From: Romanomermis culicivorax
Taxonomy: Eukaryota > Nematoda > Enoplea > Mermithida > Mermithidae
Direction of reading: 5' to 3'
DNA: 64,000 nucleotides
NCBI GenBank assembly: GCA_963922205.1
Contig: CAWUHX010000034.1
Location: 62,001 to 126,000, forward strand
The notes beneath the pieces are model-generated. The model made no database searches and had not been told where the DNA came from. It saw nothing but the letters and a program-made list of their open reading frames with translations. Shown piece after piece: positions 1 through 10,677 of the stretch; the stretch's first letter is position 1, and each line of letters starts with the position of its first letter. Position numbers and translations under genes: made by a program.

Positions 1-62
1 AGGGCCAACAACTGAGCGCCAGACAACAGAGCGCTGTGACAACTGAGCGCCGACTATTTAAT
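1..62 (-). repeat. Left terminal inverted repeat of the MULE, inverted minisatellite units
   Basis: Three or four copies of an ACAACTGAGCGCC unit (for example at 9-21 and 38-50) appear here in inverse orientation to the array at 1128-1344. The inner boundary, GACTATTTAATG at 51-62, mirrors CATTAAATAGTC at 1118-1129. Only the inner end of the left repeat is in the window. Confidence 0.75.
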
Positions 63-204
63 GCATTATAATTGAGTGTCTTTTTCATTTACTGAGAGCT
101 ACGAAATACTAGCATTTCAGTGATTATCTAGCATAATGATTATCTACCGTAATGTATATATGTTCATATGTCTAATCTTATGAAGCAAACAAATATGGTC
201 ATTT

Positions 205-838
205 TTGATTCCTATGACGAAGATTTGTAGGAACAGTAAATTTATTAACCCTTGTTTGCATGTACTCATTTCGCGGAATTTTGAAAACCGCGTCAAAAAG
301 CGAGTATTGATGATAAAGTTATGCAGCTTGTTTCATTGGATTCACTGTGTTCGAAAGTTACTCACGCTTATTTATCCAGGTATTCTCGATTATTTCGAAG
401 ACAATTATATCGGATGTGTGCGTCGCAATCGTCATGGCACACCTCGATTTCCAATTCCACTTTAGAATTGTCATGAGCTTCTTGCTGACGGTCTGCCTCG
501 TACGAATAATGCAGTCGAAGGCTGGCATTGGGCATTTCAGGTAAATTTGTGATTTGTACAACAAGCTTTGTGTAAATATATTAGCAAATATTCAAAATTT
601 TTGAGGCAACGCTCAGATTGAAGCACCCACGATATATCGTTTGATTGATGCACTTCAAAACGAACAAGGCTTGGTCGAAACAAACATGGTACAGTTGCGC
701 CCAGGCAGACTTATTCAAAATACTCAAAAAACCAAATACAGGAATGTCAACCAACGTTTGGCAACTTTGTTGGCAGCTTACGACGTCAACAATATTGACC
801 AATTTTTGCAAGGTTGTTCGCACAACTTCAATTTTTAA
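205..838 (+). pseudogene. MULE (FLYWCH-associated type) transposase C-terminal part, two exons, one nonsense codon
   Basis: The plus frame reads through the conserved block YFEDNYIGCVRRNRHGTPRF, then a TAG at 463-465, then NCHELLADGLPRTNNAVEGW. Animal MULE transposases with FLYWCH fingers carry the pattern Y-F-E-D-x-Y-I-G, F-P-I-x-x-W-N and L-P-R-T-N-N-x-x-E-G-W-H in this order. The TAG sits where the Trp of that F-P-I-x-L-W-N motif is expected, so a single base change explains it. The codon CAG ends at 540 directly before GTAAAT, and the frame resumes in phase at 617 after an AG (GCTCAG), giving a 76-bp intron. Exon 2 runs to the TAA at 836-838 and carries a segment with LIDALQNEQGL and a QRLATLLAAYD block typical of the family's end. 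The catalytic N-terminal half is absent from the window. The protein would have been a nuclear cut-and-paste transposase and cannot be functional here. Confidence 0.75.
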
Positions 839-1127
839 AATTGTTTTGCCTTTTAATTGTTTATTGTTTAATTTTAGTGCAATATCTCAGTATATTTGTA
901 AACTTTAGTCAAGATCTCTTGTTGATGACCAAAATGTGCCTTTGTTAAATTTAGTATATCTCTATATTCTTTATGGGTCCGATCGTGATGTCTTGTTGAT
1001 TGTTTACCTATATTGTCATGTTGATTCAAATAAATATTTTGCATTAATTGTATACTTTATGTTTGGTTGCAATTTTGCAAAATAGTTACTTCAAACTGAT
1101 TAGGTTATTTATCTGACATTAAATAGT

Positions 1128-1344
1128 CGGCACTCAGTTGTCTGGCGCTCAGTTGTCGGCGCTCAGTTGTCGGCACTCAGTTGTCGGCGCTCAGTTGTCG
1201 GCACTCAGTTGTCGGCGCTCAGTTGTCGGCGCTCAGTTTTCGGCGCTCAGTTGTCATGGCGCTCAATTGTCCGGCGCTCAGTTGTCGGCGCTCAATTGTC
1301 GGCGCTCAATTGTCTGGCGCTCAATTGTTGGGCGCTCAATTGTC
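1128..1344 (+). repeat. Tandem array of about 15 copies of a 14-16 bp unit (right MULE TIR)
   Basis: Fifteen successive units vary around CGGCGCTCAGTTGT. Variants include CGGCACTCAGTTGT in the first half and CGGCGCTCAATTGT in the last third, and some units gain one or two bases (CTGG, CATGG, CCGG). The drift from CAG to CAA along the array suggests stepwise local duplication. The array reads open in several frames, but those ORFs are products of the repeat and are not genes. Confidence 0.9.
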
Positions 1345-1353
1345 GGTGCACCC

Positions 1354-1584
1354 CTATTCATACTAACAGGCCACGCCATGCTGTACCGCTCGGTGGCTTG
1401 TCATACTTTGCCATGCGGTATGGCGAGGCACTGTATGGCGCCGCTTTTTTACCTTTTGGATTTTGCTCTTATCAAAAAATGTGTATTGGTTCAGTTGAAA
1501 CCTGATGGGGCGCAGCAAAAATTACAAAAACCTATTCATACTTCAAAGGCAGTACCGCGCAGCGCCGCTTTTTAGTATGAATAG
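1354..1584. mobile_element. GC-rich short inverted-repeat element (MITE-like)
   Basis: A 13-bp sequence CTATTCATACTAA at 1354-1366 is the reverse complement of 1572-1584. The inside is unusually GC-rich for this window and holds further mirrored words: GGCTTGTCATACTT near 1397 against AAGTATGACAAGGCC near 1603, and GGCGCCGC on both sides. No coding potential. A non-autonomous DNA element or a composite of two nested hairpins would both fit; no clear target duplication was found. Confidence 0.45.
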
Positions 1585-1625
1585 AACATTAGGCGCCGCG
1601 CCGTGAAGTATGACAAGGCCTTAAT

Positions 1626-1680
1626 CCAAGGAGTAGCTACTGTCCAGTGTAAGCTAATCCATGGTATAGCTACTCCTTGG
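1626..1680. repeat. Perfect 14-bp inverted repeat with 27-bp loop
   Basis: CCAAGGAGTAGCTA at 1626-1639 is exactly the reverse complement of TAGCTACTCCTTGG at 1667-1680. The flanks keep related words (GGAGTAG near 1730 and 1763). It may be the tip of a short hairpin transposon; no function is inferred. Confidence 0.6.
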
Positions 1681-1967
1681 GTTAGGCTACTCCACAGATT
1701 TTTTTTTTTGGCATTCCAGAAAGTGGAGTAGTGACTGAGTACATAATCAGTGGATTAAACATTGGAGTAGTGGCAAAAAGACAAAAAAAATCGCCACGTT
1801 TTTCACTCTTCATTTCTGCTGTTCTTCATGGGCTCATTGATTTTATCACTTCTCTCAATAAGACTACCTTATCGACTTTCTCCCTACAGGAGCCCATTTT
1901 GTCAACTTATCTTTTCTGCTTTCGTTGTATCGCTTTTCACTAATTTACATAATTTGAGACTTGTGAA

Positions 1968-2180
1968 ATGAGCAACAAAAAACGAGGTGATAATTTTTCA
2001 GAGCTTGAAATCAATTTTCTAATTGAATCCATCAAAAGTCGAAAGAATGTTATCAAAAATGAAAAGATGTTGATAGGACACAATTCTGATTTGGGTCTGA
2101 TGTATAACATAGTAATTCAGCTGAAAACAAATATCCCTGTTAAAGAAGGTGATGATTACTTAATGAAATATAATAAGTAA
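1968..2180 (+). pseudogene. Myb/SANT-like DNA-binding domain fragment
   Basis: A 70-codon open frame starts at an ATG with a lysine-rich N-terminus and then FSELEINFLIESIKSRKNVI. This matches the opening helix of the Myb/SANT-like DNA-binding domains found in Harbinger accessory proteins and related animal transcription-factor-like proteins (basic start, N-F-[ST]-x-x-E, then an amphipathic helix). The expected later helix with conserved Trp residues is missing, and the frame closes with TAA at 2178-2180. It is either a first exon whose continuation is lost or a decayed transposon-associated gene. It has the opposite orientation to the Myb/SANT gene at 5353-6356 and is not a copy of it. Function, if any, would be DNA binding. 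Confidence 0.4.
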
Positions 2181-3978
2181 CAAAAAAACCCAATTTCTCA
2201 TGGGATCAAAATGAGCAGTAACTAACAATCAGTTACCTTGTAGGACTGTAGTTGTTGATGAGAGACACCCTAGTAAACCTGATAGGCATTAAAGCCTCAA
2301 CCGAGTCAATGTCAAACTAACTCAGCTTGAAAAAAAAATTGAGGGTGGGCTGACTAATTTAAAGTGAATCTCAGTTGAAGGATGCTACCAATTATGAAGA
2401 ACACTGGACATAACCTGAAAAATCATAAGGCTGGATGCAATCATGGAAGTAAGTAATACAACATGCACACATTGTTTCAGACTTCAATGGTGATGCCTTA
2501 ACCATTTGGCCCTATCCACCTGCTAATTCAACCTAAATTTCAGAAACCTATGAGACAAACCTATGATTTGAGTTTAGCAATTATTACCTCAATTTGAAAA
2601 ATTGGAACATTGTGGCTAGATGTGACAAGTTATTGTTTTGTGCCCAGCCCTACTGCAAATTTGACAGGAAGTAGCCAGAAGTCCAAATTGATTGCAAATA
2701 CTGCAATAAATAGTTTTTTGATTTTTTACACTTTCTTGATTAGTTGTACTGTAATGACAATTTATAGTTTGTTGAGAATCACACAAATCATGTTTTTATT
2801 TATGGCCACTAAATCCAAGAATTTTCATGTAACATTGAACTTTAATTATATGCAACCCCAATTTTTAGAATATAATTATAATTAAGTATTTTGAAGGTCC
2901 AATAGCATCTGATGCCCAAATTCATACTAAGTGCAAAAATTTATTTGTTAGTGTTCTAACTCTCTTTTTGTCAAATGATGCAACACCATATATCTTTTTC
3001 TAGCTTTTCTTTGTTAACCACTTTTCTTAACGTTTTATATTTTTCCACTATCCACTGATTTCATATCTTTCTTGTTCCACCTGAATACCCCTACTAGGAG
3101 CTTTGCATGGTCTACTAATCCATGATGGTAAAGTGCTCCAGAAGGTTCTAGAAGGATTATTTCGACCACAGACATACAGTGTGATTTTATCATACAGTAA
3201 TGATTGTCACCTGGTCCCTGCTATACTTTTAGGAAAAATGATTGATTAATACTTCAGTAATTGTCACCTGCATGCAACTCTACTCCTTTTCTTTTGTTTC
3301 TAGCAGCATTGCAGTATTAGGTAGGCTATGTTCTCAAAACTGTTTGGTAAAATTCACAATCCTTTTATTTTTTATTCATAATCCATATTACATTACTCCT
3401 CCTGTGTTGTATTTTTATTACTCTTATCATAATGATACAAATGACCCCAGGTAAAAATCTAGATATTTGTTTATTTCTTTTGTTAATTTTCTCATCCCTC
3501 CCATTAATACATAGGTATGTCAACACCTGATGGGTCCTCAAACCGTTGAGTTAAAACCTGGGCAATTGACCAAAATTTTTATTTTCTCAATGATGGCCTA
3601 TTTACCCAGAACATTCTCAAATCTAGCCGGAAATTGATTTAGATGCTGACCACATATATCTTGACTTTTTGGCTTTATTTGGCCACATTTAAATTCAGGT
3701 AAAGGCAAATGGCTCATCATATGACATATTTCTGGGTCAGATGGCGTTTTAAATAGTGGCCAAGATATTTTTAAATCGAAAAAATAGACAATATCATCTG
3801 GAGACCTTTTACTGTGAATCAATTAAGTAACACAATATAACTGTTGGGAAACATTTTCAAGTTTTCTATCATTCTAACCTTATGCCAAAATTTTTCGTTC
3901 TAAATACATGAATTTCACCGGATAGTGTTTAATTTTTCGCACGCAATTAAGTATCACTTTTATTTAAAATAATTTCAG
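2181..3978. other. Non-coding stretch, no gene recognised
   Basis: AT-rich sequence with short chance ORFs only. The missing 5' exons of the Harbinger transposase should lie here if that element were complete, but I found no segment resembling the family's usual N-terminal D-R-x-N-P-F-E block. Confidence 0.5.
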
Positions 3979-4986
3979 GTGGTCATATGAGACTTGTCGG
4001 AGATGCCCATGGTGTATCGAAAGCAACCATGTCAAGAGTAGTGCACAGGGTTGTCGAAAGTATTAATTTGAGGCTATTTGATGAAATAATTAAGTGGCCT
4101 GATGCTATCGCCGACCTCGCCTTGAGATTTTTTCGTGAAGGAGGTTTACTGTCCGTTGTCATTTGCGTTGATGGAATGCATATACCAATTAGAGCACCAA
4201 CAGCAAATGAGGATCAGTTTGTGAACCGCCATGGAGATCATTCCCTGAACTGCATGATGGTAGCAGGTACATAATACCTTTTTAACGTTAAATATTGGTT
4301 TTGATGATTTGCGAAAATTTGTGTATTATTGCGTTTCGTCTTGAGACTATTATTTATCAGAATTAGTTAATCAGTCAGAATTAGTTAATTCTGATTAAAT
4401 CACTAGTCCGAATTAACAATAAATCGGTATTCACAAACACAAACACAAATGAAGAAAACTATACATTTTGGGATTGTTAACAACCAGAAAAGCTCGTTTT
4501 TGAGATTTTTTGAGATGTATCAACATGTCCAACATGTCTTTTTTTGCAGGCCCCGATTACAAATTTTACTATGTTAGCGCTTGCTGGTCAGGGTCCGTAC
4601 ATGACGCACGTGTTTTGAGAAACAGCAGTCTATTCACAAAATTCGATGGCCATTGTTGGCGTCCAATACCAAATGCGGTGCTACTTGGTGATTCAGGGTA
4701 CCCTTTGAAAGAATGGCTCGTTCCGCCATTGCTTAGACCAAGAAATGATGCCGAAGCAAGATTCAACATCGCTCATAAACAAACCCCTCGAATTGTCGAA
4801 AATTTGTTTGGTATATTAAAAAAAAGATTCACAAGTTTGGAAAAGCTTCGTGTTGATCCTACGTTTGCCAGCGAAATCGTTAAATGTTGTTGCATTTTAC
4901 ACAACATGTTGCTGGACATCGGCAGTGAAGAGGGCATTGAAGACAACTATAACATTGTAATTGATCTGAATATCGAAGCTGAATAA
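3979..4986 (+). CDS. PIF/Harbinger transposase (DDE_Tnp_4 type), two exons, 5' exon(s) missing
   Basis: Exon 3979-4266 follows an acceptor (TTTCAG at 3973-3978) and ends at CAG/GTACAT. Exon 4550-4986 follows TTTTTGCAG, and the 1+2 phase agrees and forms a Gly codon. The first exon begins with the helix-turn-helix RLVGDAHGVSKATMSRVVHR, typical of HARBI1-like transposases. The three catalytic acids are present: Asp in VICVDGMHI, Asp in LLGDSGYPL, Glu in RIVENLFGILKKRF. The end block CCCILHNMLLDIG is also diagnostic. The enzyme would cut and rejoin the element in the nucleus together with the Myb/SANT partner at 5353-6356, which converges on it. About 240 codons are visible against roughly 350-400 in complete relatives. 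There are no stops or shifts in the visible exons, so this copy is young or constrained. The intron 4267-4549 holds a small palindromic AGAATTAGTTAAT repeat. Confidence 0.85.
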
Positions 4987-5352
4987 ACTTCAAGTGATGA
5001 AGAACCTAATGAAATTGCTGACAATGTGGGTAGAGATAGATTGATCAGAATCTTTGCTTGATACATTTTAACCATGATTCACTTCTGCTTTGAAATAAAG
5101 AAAAGTTCTGAAACTGAAACTACTTTAAAATTTGGAACTTTTTAAATGCCAGTCGTTTGTTTTAAATGGGTGTCTAACTATACTGTCCACACGCCCTAAT
5201 GTGGTGACAAATGACCTTCACTTCAAGCATTCATCTGATAAACATATTTATGCCATTATATTTTATCCATCAAATTCACGTTCTGTCAAATTTAATTCAT
5301 ATTTCCATCGAGCGCAGTATAAGTACTTCCAACACTTGTCAAAAATGGATCA

Positions 5353-6356
5353 TTATACAAAGTAAATGCCAGGCAGGGCCGAGGTGGTAACAGCACACGA
5401 AATCATTGATACTTGATTCTCTAAACTGCTGATTTCCAAACTTAACTTTCGTTTTTTCAACTGACGCAGTCCTTCTTTAGATGGCTCTGCAGCGATTTGA
5501 ACTCATAGCAGCTCGACTTCAAGGCGAACTTTCTCACTATTCATAGAATCGTCGGACTCGATTTTCCGGTCTTTGTCATACAAGCGCTTTTTTGGCGGGA
5601 TGTTACGCTGAAAAAGATAAATATTTTTTTAAATTGAAATTTTAGTGCTGAGAATGCATGTAAATTGATGTTTCAGGTATAGTTTTCGAGGAAATCAGCC
5701 ATTAATGTTGTGTAAGTATGTATTTTTCGGCTAAAATAGTCATAACTCTACCATGACTTTTAGATAAAAGTTTAATACTGTCAGGATATTTTTACTGGGA
5801 GTTAGTTATCTCAAGGGGGATTTATACAACCCCCATCCCCTTTCACGCATGCTTATAGTAACAGTTTTAGATTTGCAAATGAAATAGGGTGTTTCTTTAT
5901 TACCTGGATCCGTTTGGGTGAAGTTTGGTTAACTTGTGTAGGCTCTTCATTTGTACTCAAAACAGTTGATGAATTTGTGCAGGATTTCGGGGTAAAAGTA
6001 GATTCGGACACACTCAATCCATTGATCACTGCACTATCTTTGCCAATTATATCAAAAACGGCATTGTCAAGTTCCGTAAGTTTCACTTCAACACCTCCTT
6101 CAGCACCAGTTTTTCTAAACTTGTCAATTTTCAAAATTGTAACTTGTTTAATATTCGGCCACCAGGCATTGCGTACATAATCCCATTGCTTGTTTACCAT
6201 CCTTACATCCAGACTATCAATAAAGTCCTTGACATGTTGCCAATTTTTCTGCTTGTCATCAGCCGTGACTTTTTCGTCAAATTTTGCAAATAAAATGTTT
6301 TTACAATCGTAAATTTGCTGTAAAATCAAGAGTTTCTGCCCAATCGTAGCAGCCAT
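5353..6356 (-). pseudogene. Harbinger-associated Myb/SANT-like DNA-binding protein (NAIF1-like architecture), two exons, nonsense codon in exon 2
   Basis: Exon 1 runs from the ATG at 6356 down to 5904 and codes a Myb/SANT-like domain: KLLILQQIYDCKNILFAKFD, a Trp in KNWQHV, WDYVRNAWWPNIKQVTILKI and a K-T-G-A-E-G-G block. It is followed by a Ser/Thr-rich linker. The donor CAG/GTAATA at 5903 and the acceptor CTTTTTCAG before 5607 are in phase 0. Exon 2 (5607-5353) codes a basic stretch and a leucine-zipper-like helix rich in Leu, Lys and Glu (EGLRQLKKRKLSLEISSLEN). A TGA at 5505-5503 interrupts the zipper after EVELL, and the natural end is the TAA at 5355-5353. In Harbinger elements this protein binds the transposon ends and brings the transposase into the nucleus. 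Its convergent position to the transposase is the usual layout. Truncation would remove the dimerisation part but leave the DNA-binding domain. Confidence 0.78.
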
Positions 6357-6439
6357 GTTAAATTAGCATTTTAAAAATAATCTTCCGCAATACATGGAAA
6401 ATGTAGATCATAAGCAATAATGAATCGAACTGTCCTTTA

Positions 6440-6700
6440 AAATCGATATTTGACAAAAGGAGGAATTTATTACTAATAATATTAGAAATATAATATTAGT
6501 GTCTCTAATATGTTCATGAGACAAAAAATATTAGGACTAATATTTTATTAGTGTATTACTAATAAATATTAGTTTTATTACAATAATCTTATTATATTAT
6601 ATGAAACCGAAACTAATACGACAAATATTTATTACTAATATATTACTGATAAATTATTAGAGTTAGTAAATATTTTATGAAACCAAGCCCTGACCCAAAA
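6440..6700. repeat. AT-rich palindromic TATTACTAATA-type repeats, probable Harbinger end region
   Basis: The words TTTATTACTAAT, ATATTAGTAAT and their reverse complements recur many times in 260 bp. The phrases TATGAAACCGAAACTAAT (about 6600) and TTATGAAACCAAGCCC (about 6676) form a partial direct repeat. Such nested inverted words can form hairpins. No coding sequence. Confidence 0.45.
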
Positions 6701-9210
6701 GTCCAATTTTAAGACACACTTTCTTAGAAAATTCAGCTTCTCATACAGAATGTTCTGATAGGTAATAATTAACACTAGCTGAAAATCCCATATATGATGT
6801 AATCTGATGTGCCAGGAAGAATATTCATTTTGTTTGAAAATTAAAATTTGCTTGGCAACAATTAGACAAGAATTGACAATATTGGATTTTTGACTTACAG
6901 TTCTTCCAACTACTGCAAATTTAGGTACATCTGTTGGTGTTCACAAAACTTGCCCATGATACTGGGTCACAATTAATTGTAGAATTCATTAGTGTAAAAT
7001 ATTTACTAAGAATACAGTGGTGTTTGAGACATGAAATTTCAAGAGCAAAAACTGTCATTTATTCACAAAAATCATAATATCTACCTCTAAAGCACATCAT
7101 TAAATTTATCAAATTTGAATATCAAATTTTATCAAATTTTAAACATTACCAAATTTGAAAACATCACCAAATTTAAAACTTTATGGATAAGCATCAAAAT
7201 ATATATAATGAGGAAAAAATTGCATTTAAAATTTTGAATACTTTTAGCCTTTTTCTACAAAATTCATAAAAATGCTTCATTTGCATTCTTGTTTATCAAT
7301 AGATAATACTCAGAGGCTTTTTCCCAATATTTTACAGATAATAATTTTCTTTTTAAATTATGATTAAAGAAGCAGTTACATTGACTTTGATATTGATAAA
7401 TTGATACTTTATATGTGTGAACAAGGGTTACTTAAGTCTGAAAATAAGGTTATTGACACCTGTGGCAATATGAAGCTTATGTCACGGGCTGACCAATTTT
7501 CCTAAACATCACATGATTTCTATCATGCTGATATTTTATGTTTTATGCCACTTTTTTATTTCACAGTTACTTACTTTTATTTCCTTTTGTTCATTATGTT
7601 TCACATGCATTTTTGTGTGACGTTTTTGTTGTATTTTGTTGTTTTCCTTCCTGCAGGTAGGCTGCAGTGTGACACTTTAATTGAAACCTCCACCAAACGA
7701 GCTTTACAAGCTCATGTTCATAATTAGTGCATCATGTGCACCTCTTATCAGTAAAACTAGGGACGTTTTGGAATGCAAAACGGCTAGTCAAGAAGTTTTC
7801 ATTAAAGATGTTCATATGTTTAGCATGGGCATGAAACTCACTTCCAATGCCAAGTGTATTCCAAGTGGAAAATGTCTATGTGATCATAGGCATCTTCTGC
7901 ATCATTTTCCTCAGCAGAAGTTAGCTTGGGCATTGTAAGCTCCGCCCAGGCTATGCTGCATGCCCACAAGGCCCTTAAAAGGGCCTGTTCCATTGGTTTT
8001 TTGCTTATTCTCTAGGTTTGTTGTAAAGGAGAAAATAAGACCATTAATCGCGTGTCTTAAATAGAAACGTACAGAACCTAGAGGAGCGTGCAGAATGCTT
8101 TAGATGAAACACTTGGAGTGTTAGACAAATTTTAACGCAACAATAATTGAACGCAGGAGATTCTCGGGCTCGTAGAGAGCGCTATGTCAATTTATCCAGG
8201 GATCTTCACACAGGTCGTCAAAGGTTCTTGGATGCGGAAACTTGCTATGCACTTAAGACTTATACTGGACCAGTCTTACTACTACTTCAGTTATGACAGA
8301 TGAAAGGATTATATATTTTATTAAACAAAACTTACTACTGCAAATCGCCCCTTCACAATGTTCAATATGCATCGTGATAGACAACAAGAGATATGACTGC
8401 TCAAGATCGCAACAAAAACGAGAACTGAATTTTATCTGAAACCTTCTGCGAGTGTAATGTTCAATGTTGTGAACCTTCGGACAACTTTGAGCTCTGAAAT
8501 GATCCATTCTTGCAAATCACTTCGAAAAACTGATGAGCTTACTGTAGTCAGTCTGCGCCCTATTACAGGTTCAGTGCTCCTGTCTAGTTTTGTCTTTAGC
8601 TCACGTCTGCCGCCTTTTTTATTTTTAATGAATTTGAATATTTGTATTCCCCTCGCATTGGTCGCCCAAATTTGCATGAAGCCACCCATAGCCTACCTTG
8701 TGCCAGGTCCCTGCCCATACCCACATGTTGAATAAGAAGAGATTTTCCCCCACCTCCCATGTGCATTTGTCGAGGAACCGAGTTGGTCAACCCTCCCCTT
8801 CATCAACTGAAATCTGAAATCATGGACCTGTCACCCTTCGTCAAATAGTATTTTGAGAAGCATGACTAGGTAAGTCTTCTCAGGGTATTATTGTTGTTGA
8901 GTGTGCATTTCAGGGAGCCCTTTCTTAAGTCGGTTTTCCCTTGAGTTTTTTCTCGCAGTTAAATCGGCTCTTGTTCCCCTCGGGTTAGGGCTAAAAAGGG
9001 GATTCTGGTTTACAATTGGGTGTCCTAAATTGGGTCATTTCTCGAAGGACCTTGTCCATCTTTAATACTGAATGGAACCAGGGAATTGTCGCCCCTAACC
9101 TGGGGGCATTGTCCATTACTCTACAGCAGCACCCCAGGACAGCACGAGAGTACCATATAGGCCTTCCTATAGCCAGTACCAGCAGGGATAGGTTCCCGAA
9201 ATGAAAGAAC
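6701..9210. other. Non-coding stretch, small palindrome at 7969-7986
   Basis: Only short chance ORFs. AGGCCCTT-AA-AAGGGCCT at 7969-7986 is a perfect inverted repeat. The block 8000-9200 is less AT-rich than its neighbours and contains paired short ORFs on both strands, but none resembles a known protein. Confidence 0.5.
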
Positions 9211-9348
9211 AGGGTCACAACATGTCACTCACAGGGACATAGCCATATTTTTCTATCAATATGGCATGGGTTTCCCATCAGGGTCACAGCATGTCACTCG
9301 CAGGGATATAGCCGTATTTTTCTATCGATATGGCGTGGGTTTCCCATT
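9211..9348 (+). repeat. Tandem duplication, 2 x 69 bp
   Basis: Unit 9211-9279 (starting AGGGTCACAACATGTCACTC) is repeated at 9280-9348 with a few substitutions. Each unit contains CATATTTTTCTATC and ATATGG arranged as a small hairpin. Confidence 0.85.
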
Positions 9349-9423
9349 AATGTGACAGATCATGTTTTCACATAATGTAACTACAATTTTATCTATAATT
9401 AACGTGCCCATTCAGAGGAAATT

Positions 9424-10677
9424 CTAATAAAAGTTGATTATACGTTTTGTGTTGTGTGATGTCAAACACTTGAATGGCAGAATACTCTGCAGAGAAGAAA
9501 GAAAATCAACACATTCTTTTTGTGTTTTACTGAATTCTTCTTCTTTAAAATATGATTGCGCAGTCATGAGATATGTTTGCCAAAGTTGGTGGCGCTTTGC
9601 AAGCATTAGGCATACATTTTGAAAATTCGTCGTTTGATGAATAAACCTCTTGAAAAAAACATGTTTGGCTTCAAATCGATTTGTTTGATAATGAACTAGA
9701 GGACCAAAATTTGGTATAAATTCCTGATAATGCTCCAGGTAATGATGCTCTGGTTTTAAATTATCCATTGGAAAAACTTCTCTGAATAAGTTTCTATGCT
9801 TGCGAATTAAAAAATTCAGAATAACCAATGACTTGTGATCGAATCGTTCAGTGTAGACTGGTGCAACAATTTTTTTAGATGAATAATGCATAGCCAAACA
9901 AGATCCATTGGTGGGATTTTATCCCCAACTAGAATCAGTAAAAACCGCAAAAAATAAATGTTCTTTGTAGCATTACCTCTATAAGCTGCACAGGGATTTC
10001 TTAGGTGCAGTAAATTTTGAAAATGTATCGCTTTCCAGATAAATATTGCATAAGTGATTCATATCAATCAGGCCTTTGAGATGATACAAAAATTGATCAC
10101 TCGATTGCTGTTGTAAATCAGTAAACTAGTCATAAATTTCTTGATTTACCTATTCAGGGACATGCCAAATAAATTGTAATTTTAGGAAGAATGTCACTAG
10201 TAATTTTTCTATGCATGAATCAGTCACTTCGTCAGCATTGTAAATGTCTGACATTGTCCCATCCTAACTGTCGATTTCACAGAAATCAAAATTATTTTCT
10301 GTGTCCTTTGTTTGACTTTGAGCAGGAATACACTTGGGCATGAAAAATTGAAAATTTAGCTCATTTATCTTGCATGAGGCATGGTTATAAAATATATGCA
10401 TTTTCCAAGTTGCTGGAACATCTGTAGAAAAGCCACAAGCTCATAAACAACATTTAATCTTCTCATGTTTGCACAAAATATGGAGTTTCTTCAAATGTGA
10501 TGATAATTCACTAATTGAAGAAAATGTGCAGGGCATATAGACTGTACGGCAATGAGGACACTGTAATTTTATAGTATCATCAGGGCGGCTTTGATTATGC
10601 ACTTTAGAAATATGGTACAAAATTTGCTTAATTGTTGAAAATTTAACAAGACAATCCTTGATCAGGCATGGAAACAC
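9424..10677 (-). pseudogene. Decayed C2H2 zinc-finger plus transposase-like protein (possible CMC/EnSpm-like family)
   Basis: Reading the minus strand, 10677-10441 starts with an ATG and a C2H2 finger (C-x4-C-x12-H-x4-H in FPCLIKDCLVKFSTIKQILY and the following HISKVH), with a second Cys pair (CPHC) behind it. The region 10440-9900 has clear coding character with scattered stops: a D-E-V-T-D-S-C block, FFLKLQFIWHVPE and LIDMNHLCNIYL. The last part, 9897-9424, is an open frame of 157 codons with KPEHHYLEHYQEFIPNFGPL, then RFEAKHVFFKRF and AKRHQLWQ. The order H-H-[YF]-L-x-H-Y, G-P-L, R-F-E-A-K-H-x-F-F-K, A-x-[RK]-H-Q is shared by many repeat-derived animal proteins with N-terminal zinc fingers. 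The link to CACTA-like transposases is from memory and uncertain. At least four stops make this copy inactive. Confidence 0.55.

Larger units (their letters stand above)
1..1352 (+). mobile_element. MULE DNA transposon with minisatellite-like terminal inverted repeats (left end outside window)
   Basis: Positions 36-62 read as the reverse complement of 1119-1145 (shared core CATTAAATAGTCGGC followed by CTCAGTTGTC), so the two flanks are inverted repeats enclosing a MULE-type transposase remnant at 205-838. Both flanks consist of copies of a unit close to CGGCGCTCAGTTGT, in opposite orientation. The right end is probably near 1352, where the repeat stops at GGTGCACCC. The left end lies beyond the window, so total length and target duplication cannot be seen. 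Long or tandemly structured inverted repeats are known in the Mutator superfamily. The assignment rests on the transposase C-terminus plus this architecture. Confidence 0.72.
3979..6700. mobile_element. PIF/Harbinger DNA transposon, two convergent genes
   Basis: The transposase (3979-4986) and Myb/SANT protein (5353-6356) face each other about 0.37 kb apart, the standard gene content of this superfamily. The right side ends in AT-rich palindromic DNA (6440-6700) that may be the terminal or subterminal region. I could not find a matching left inverted repeat or a 3-bp TAA/TTA duplication, so the boundaries are approximate and the left part is probably lost. Confidence 0.65.

Noticed and set aside
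1138-1575. Three overlapping long plus-strand ORFs (Ser/Ala/Arg/Leu repeats)
   Set aside because: They are all readings of the 14-bp minisatellite, whose unit length lets several frames stay open; no protein character outside the repeat.
3598-3822. Minus-strand ORF upstream of the Harbinger transposase as an extra gene
   Set aside because: Irregular composition and no similarity; it is in an otherwise non-coding stretch.
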